11,624 nucleotides of DNA from assembly GCA_964347945.1 (NCBI GenBank), contig CAYGAW010000178.1, positions 1-11,624 on the forward strand, written 5' to 3'. Origin of the DNA: CAYGAW01 sp964347945. Its GTDB lineage: Bacteria; Chloroflexota; Anaerolineae; UBA7937; B3-Chlor. Each line of letters opens with the position of its first letter. Positions within the stretch are counted from its first letter, which is position 1. The notes beneath the pieces were generated by a model, which made no database searches, was not told the DNA's origin, and saw only the letters and a list, made by a program, of their open reading frames with translations. This document shows, one piece after another, positions 5,990-11,624 of the stretch. Made by a program: the position numbers and the translations under genes.

Positions 5990-6519
5990 GTGTGGAGCAG
6001 ATCGTCTTCATCATCTTGGCCGTGGCCGCCGTGGGCTTGGCTGTAGGGGTGGTCACCACCAGGAACATCTTCTACAGCGCTCTGATGCTCGTAGCCTGTC
6101 TCTTCCTCGTGGCTGGGTTCTACGTCCTCCTGGAGGCGCCCTTCCTGGCGGCGGTCCAGGTGCTGATCTACGTAGGCGCCATCGCCGTGTTGATCATCTT
6201 CGCCATCATGCTCACCGAGAGAGTGATGGGCAAGACAGTGCCTCGCTGGAACGAGCAATGGTGGATCGCCCTCATCGTCGCTGTCTGCCTGGTGGCGGTG
6301 ATGCTCTACGTCGTCGTCACCGCCAATTGGCAGGTATCGGCTGCGCCCACGCCGCCCGATGATATCGCGGCCCTCGGTCAGAGCCTTCTCGGTACCTACG
6401 TTCTTCCTTTCGAGGTGGCCTCTGTGATCCTCCTGATGGCCTTGATAGGAGCGATCATCATCGCCCGAGAGGAAGAGCCCGTGGGTGGCCTCCATGAGGA
6501 GAAGGAAGGAGAGAAGTAG
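5986..6519 (+). CDS. nuoJ: NADH-quinone oxidoreductase subunit J
   Basis: This is a 177-residue membrane subunit with five predicted membrane segments. The conserved third segment, AAVQVLIYVGAIAVLIIFAIML (about residues 56-77), is the family hallmark; in solved structures this helix changes conformation during turnover and links quinone chemistry to proton pumping. The ATG at 5986 overlaps the nuoI stop in ATGA, with AAGGAGG at 5969-5975 (10 nt upstream) inside nuoI. The region between the fourth and fifth helices (about residues 115-140) is hydrophilic and proline-rich (SAAPTPPDD). The tail is strongly charged (HEEKEGEK). Length is normal for the family. Confidence 0.95.
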   Translation: MSVEQIVFIILAVAAVGLAVGVVTTRNIFYSALMLVACLFLVAGFYVLLEAPFLAAVQVLIYVGAIAVLIIFAIMLTERVMGKTVPRWNEQWWIALIVAVCLVAVMLYVVVTANWQVSAAPTPPDDIAALGQSLLGTYVLPFEVASVILLMALIGAIIIAREEEPVGGLHEEKEGEK

Positions 6520-6528
6520 GGAGCGGCA

Positions 6529-6840
6529 ATGATGATACCCTTGAGTTGGTACTTGATCGTAGCGGCAATACTATTCTGCATCGGGCTCTACGGGGCCCTC
6601 GCTCGACGCAACGCCATCGGCATCCTGATGGGTATCGAATTGATGCTGAACGCGGTGATCATCAACCTCATCGCCTTCTGGCGCTACATCACCCCGGAGT
6701 TGCTCACCGGTCTGGTCTTCGCTGTGTTCGTCATCACCGTCGCCGCCGCGGAAGCGGCCATCGGCCTAGCCCTGATCATCGCCATCTTCCGCAACCAGGA
6801 GACTGTCATCGTCGAAGAAGTGGACATGATGAAGTGGTGA
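6529..6840 (+). CDS. nuoK: NADH-quinone oxidoreductase subunit K
   Basis: This 103-residue protein has three membrane helices and is related to MrpC of multi-subunit Na+/H+ antiporters. It belongs to the proton path between NuoJ and NuoN. Membrane-embedded E37 (in GILMGIELMLNAV) and E75 (in VAAAEAAIGLAL) match the two conserved glutamates of the family. The ATG at 6529 follows AGGGAG with 6 nt spacing; the ATG at 6532 is also possible and would give the common start MIPLSWYL. The gene begins 9 bp after nuoJ, and nuoL follows after 46 bp. The acidic tail (IVEEVD) is ordinary. Confidence 0.96.
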   Translation: MMIPLSWYLIVAAILFCIGLYGALARRNAIGILMGIELMLNAVIINLIAFWRYITPELLTGLVFAVFVITVAAAEAAIGLALIIAIFRNQETVIVEEVDMMKW

Positions 6841-6886
6841 TGCGTCGCCCTGCCTTGTGATGCAGTAGTCTAGCAACGAGGTTACT

Positions 6887-8893
<2,007 letters not shown>

Positions 8894-8924
8894 GCAATCT
8901 TCAATCTTCAAGGAGGATGTTTAG

Positions 8925-10460
8925 ATGGAAGGCTTTCCCATTCTGACTTTGATCACCCTCACGCCCCTGCTGGGGGCACTGGTGGTATTGGCTATCCCCA
9001 GGCAGCGCGAGAGGGCCATCAAGCTCTTCTCCATCCTGTTGAGCCTGATCCCATTCGTCCTGGCCATCATACTCTGGTTCAACTATGACTATCAGGCGGG
9101 AACCATCCAGTTCGTGGAGGAGTATCAGTGGATACCGAGCCTTGATATCTACTACCGGATGGGGGTGGACGGTATCAGTGTGCCCATGGTCTTCCTGACC
9201 ACTCTTCTGACCGTCATTTCCCTCTACTACTCCTCCCGTGTGATCAATGTGAGAGTGAAGGAGTACTTCTTCTTCTTCCTCCTCCTGGAAATGGGAATGA
9301 TCGGGGTCTTCACCTCCCTTGACTTCTTCCTCTTCTACGTCTTCTGGGAGATTGGGCTGGTACCGATGTACTTCCTGATCGGCGTCTGGGGAGGCGAGCG
9401 CCGGGAGTACGCGGCCATCAAGTTCTTCCTGTACACCTTGGCTGGCAGCGTGCTCATGCTGTTGGCCATCCTCGGCATGTACATCGCCGAGGGGACCTTC
9501 AACATCATCGAGATGGCGGCACGACAGCCGTTTTCCGACAATTTCGTCCTGCAAGCGATGGCCTTCTGGGCCATGTTTGCTGCCTTCGCTATCAAGGTGC
9601 CGCTCTTCCCCTTCCACACCTGGTTGCCTGACGCCCACGTCGAGGCCCCAACAGCCGGCAGTGTGATCCTTGCTGGTATATTGCTCAAGCTGGGTTGCTA
9701 CGGTTTCCTGCGCATCCTGCTACCCATTTTCCCGGGAGCCTTCCAGGTCTACGCGCCTATTGTGGGCATTCTGGCCCTGGCCAGCATCGTCTACGGTGCT
9801 CTGGTCTCCATGGCCCAGTGGGATTTGAAGAAACTGATCGCCTACTCTTCGGTGAATCACATGGGCTATGTCATGCTGGGCGTGGCCGCCGCCGCCTATG
9901 CCGGCTTCAATATGGCAACTGATCCCGCTGTGCTGGACAGTGCGACTATTGCGGTCAACGGCGCGGTAATGCAGATGTTCAATCACGGCATCATCACGGG
10001 AGGCTTGTTCCTCCTGGTGGGTGTGATCTACGAGCGCGCCCACACCAGGGACCTGAAGGCCTTTGGTGGTCTGGCCACCAGGGTGCCTTTCTACTACGCC
10101 GTCATGATAACCACATGTCTGGCCTCCCTCGGCCTGCCGGGGCTGGCCGGCTTCGTCGCCGAATTCATGGTCTTCCGAGGCTCTGTGGCCATCATCCCCT
10201 TGCTGGCTGCTCTAGGCGTGCTGGGAGTGCTGTTCACCGCTGCCTTCTTCCTGTGGAAGGTGATTCAGAGTATGTTCCTGGGCCCGTTGAACGAGAAGTG
10301 GGCCGAGTTGTCCGACATGGAGCGATACGAGTTGCTGTGCATGGTCCCCTTGATCTTCTTCATGTGCCTGTTCGGTCTGTACCCGGTGCCCATACTCAAC
10401 ATGATGAACAACACTGTCTACAGCTTGCTCCAGACCTTGTCCTTGAGGATAGGCGGTTAG
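8925..10460 (+). CDS. nuoM: NADH-quinone oxidoreductase subunit M (antiporter-like pump)
   Basis: This 511-residue antiporter-like subunit is the middle proton channel of the membrane arm. Key charged residues are in place: E142 in YVFWEIGLVPMY, K224 in IKVPLFPFHTWLPDAH, K255 in ILLKLGCYGF and E413 in GFVAEFMVFRG, matching E. coli NuoM E144, K234, K265 and E407 by motif. DLKKLIAYSSVNHMGYVMLG is the family signature after the seventh and eighth helices. About 14 membrane segments are expected and the length is typical. A strong AAGGAGG (8910-8916) lies 8 nt before the ATG, suggesting efficient translation. It starts 31 bp after nuoL and ends 37 bp before nuoN. Confidence 0.97.
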   Translation: MEGFPILTLITLTPLLGALVVLAIPRQRERAIKLFSILLSLIPFVLAIILWFNYDYQAGTIQFVEEYQWIPSLDIYYRMGVDGISVPMVFLTTLLTVISLYYSSRVINVRVKEYFFFFLLLEMGMIGVFTSLDFFLFYVFWEIGLVPMYFLIGVWGGERREYAAIKFFLYTLAGSVLMLLAILGMYIAEGTFNIIEMAARQPFSDNFVLQAMAFWAMFAAFAIKVPLFPFHTWLPDAHVEAPTAGSVILAGILLKLGCYGFLRILLPIFPGAFQVYAPIVGILALASIVYGALVSMAQWDLKKLIAYSSVNHMGYVMLGVAAAAYAGFNMATDPAVLDSATIAVNGAVMQMFNHGIITGGLFLLVGVIYERAHTRDLKAFGGLATRVPFYYAVMITTCLASLGLPGLAGFVAEFMVFRGSVAIIPLLAALGVLGVLFTAAFFLWKVIQSMFLGPLNEKWAELSDMERYELLCMVPLIFFMCLFGLYPVPILNMMNNTVYSLLQTLSLRIGG

Positions 10461-10497
10461 GTGTCCGAGGGTTCCGTTTGCGAATGGAGGTTCCAAA

Positions 10498-11624
10498 TTG
10501 GACGCGGCTAGAAGCTTGATCCTGCTCTCACCCCAACTGATCCTTCTGATCTGGGCCCTGCTGGTGTTGGGTCTGGATCTGCTGCTCAAGAAGGCCAAGG
10601 ATGCTTTGGCTTATCTGGCCCTCGCGGGGCTCCTTCCAGTTCTGGGTGCCTCCCTCTACCTTCTGATGCTGCGCACTGATGAGAGCCTTCTGTCAGGCAT
10701 GGTACACGTCGATACCTACTCATTGTACTTTACCGTCATCGCCTGCCTGGCCGCTGGGCTGGTGATTCTGGCATCCATGGAGTACATGAGGGCGAGGACC
10801 CGCTACCGCGGTGAATTCTACGGACTGCTGCTGCTAGCCACCCTGGCCATGACCTTGATGGCCTCCGCCACAAATCTGATCATGATCTACCTGTCCATCG
10901 AGTTCATGAGTCTGACATCCTATGTGCTGGTGGGCTTCTTCAGGGGCGATCCTAAGTCTAGCGAGGGTGGATTGAAGTACTTCCTGTACGGAGCTGTGAC
11001 GTCGGCGTTGATGCTCTACGGCATGTCACTGGTGTATGGAGCCACAGGCACGACGGACCTGAGTGAGATCGCCACCAACTTGGCGGCGATGCGAGCCACC
11101 ATGCCTCCCACCCGGTATCTGCTCCTGCCCGCCATGCTCTTCATGCTGGCTGGCTTCTCCTTCAAGATGGCCCTGGTGCCTTTCCATCAGTGGTCGCCCG
11201 AAGCCTACGAGGGCGCGCCCACGCCGGTGGCCACCCTGCTCTCCGTGGGACCTAAGGCCATGGGCTTCGCCGTTCTGATGCGCGTGCTGCTGGTAGCGCT
11301 GCCACTGTTCCAGATCGACTGGGTAGCTGTGCTGATGGGGATTTCCCTGGTGACCATGACTCTGGGCAACCTCACGGCCATGCGGCAGACAAACATCAAG
11401 CGCATGTTGGCCTACTCCAGTATCGCCCAGGCGGGATATATGCTGGTCGGCGTGGTGAGCTTCCTGCCGCTCTTCGGGGTCGGGATCTACGCCATCCACA
11501 GCGTACTGGTGTACCTGATGGCCTATCTATTCACCAATGCCGGAGCTTTCATCGCGGTCATTGCCTTCTCCCACGTCACCGACTCCGACGAGATCGCTGA
11601 CTATGCTGGCCTGGTGAGGAGAGC
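10498..11624 (+). CDS. nuoN: NADH-quinone oxidoreductase subunit N (3' end beyond window)
   Basis: The open frame runs from a TTG at 10498 to the window edge, giving 375 residues of an antiporter-like subunit that normally has about 470-500. The proton-path residues seen are E135 in YLSIEFMSLTSY, K223 in FKMALVPFHQWSPEAYEGAP and K253 in VGPKAMGFAV, followed by the signature NIKRMLAYSSIAQAGYM. The conserved charge of the twelfth helix lies past the edge. TTG is chosen as start because GGAGG (10486-10490) ends 7 nt before it and no in-frame ATG or GTG lies upstream after the nuoM stop. The resulting N-terminus (MDAARSLILLSPQLILL) begins directly with the first membrane helix, as expected. It is the canonical last gene of the operon. 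Confidence 0.95.
   Translation, partial: MDAARSLILLSPQLILLIWALLVLGLDLLLKKAKDALAYLALAGLLPVLGASLYLLMLRTDESLLSGMVHVDTYSLYFTVIACLAAGLVILASMEYMRARTRYRGEFYGLLLLATLAMTLMASATNLIMIYLSIEFMSLTSYVLVGFFRGDPKSSEGGLKYFLYGAVTSALMLYGMSLVYGATGTTDLSEIATNLAAMRATMPPTRYLLLPAMLFMLAGFSFKMALVPFHQWSPEAYEGAPTPVATLLSVGPKAMGFAVLMRVLLVALPLFQIDWVAVLMGISLVTMTLGNLTAMRQTNIKRMLAYSSIAQAGYMLVGVVSFLPLFGVGIYAIHSVLVYLMAYLFTNAGAFIAVIAFSHVTDSDEIADYAGLVRR

Noticed and set aside
8895..8908. Tandem heptamer CAATCTT x2 before nuoM
   Set aside because: Only two copies of 7 bp just upstream of the AAGGAGG site; too short to call a repeat element or operator.
8901..9638. Long antisense reading frames opposite nuoM, nuoD, nuoJ, nuoL and nuoH (up to 245 codons)
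   Set aside because: They are rich in H, D, G, Q and E as expected from the reverse complement of hydrophobic codons, contain no family motifs, and lie fully opposite clear nuo genes.

Overview
This window is dominated by one plus-strand operon for the membrane-bound, proton-pumping NADH:quinone-type oxidoreductase (respiratory complex I). The gene order is nuoA-B-C-D-H-I-J-K-L-M-N (positions 1567 to the right edge, nuoN cut off). All membrane subunits (A, H, J, K, L, M, N) and the quinone-side hydrophilic subunits (B, C, D, I) are present. The NADH-dehydrogenase module genes nuoE, nuoF and nuoG, which in the 14-gene layout sit between nuoD and nuoH, are absent: nuoD and nuoH are only 14 bp apart. 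This is the 11-subunit layout known from Dehalococcoides and other Chloroflexota, and by content from cyanobacterial NDH-1 and archaeal Fpo. Together with the moderately GC-rich DNA, GTG and TTG starts with strong GGAGG-type ribosome sites, and a FemX-type gene next door, I infer a bacterium, possibly Chloroflexota. The taxon is an inference, not a reading.

On the left, two genes run on the minus strand, divergent from nuo. One is a complete FemA/FemX-family aminoacyltransferase (peptidoglycan cross-bridge type, 255-1340). The other, 14 bp downstream of it, is the N-terminal 80 codons of an uncharacterised protein that begins MKNQYFGDINDYRKYG (1-240, cut by the window edge). They probably form one transcript.

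The divergent intergenic region (1341-1566) holds the most interesting non-coding signal. Four copies of YTATGACC-like sequence repeat with exact 11-bp spacing (GACC at 1412, 1423, 1434 and 1445). This is the architecture of PhoB/OmpR-family response-regulator operators. The array ends 9 bp before a likely extended -10 element for nuo (TGCTAAGAT, 1455-1463). On the other strand it overlaps the -35 position of a likely femX promoter whose -10 is a perfect TATAAT (1393-1388). The nuoA leader then contains short hairpins, one of which pairs with the nuoA Shine-Dalgarno sequence.

The operon is tightly packed: nuoB/nuoC overlap by 1 bp, nuoI/nuoJ overlap by 4 bp, and most other gaps are 9-48 bp. 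The exception is an 81-bp gap between nuoH and nuoI that contains an 11-bp hairpin without a U-tract. Functionally, B, C, D and I form the electron-transfer arm (clusters N2, N6a, N6b and the quinone pocket with H). L, M and N are the three antiporter-like pump subunits, and A, J, K and H link the arm to them. The electron donor to this 11-subunit enzyme cannot be read from the window. I found no mobile elements, CRISPR arrays, tRNAs or rRNAs.
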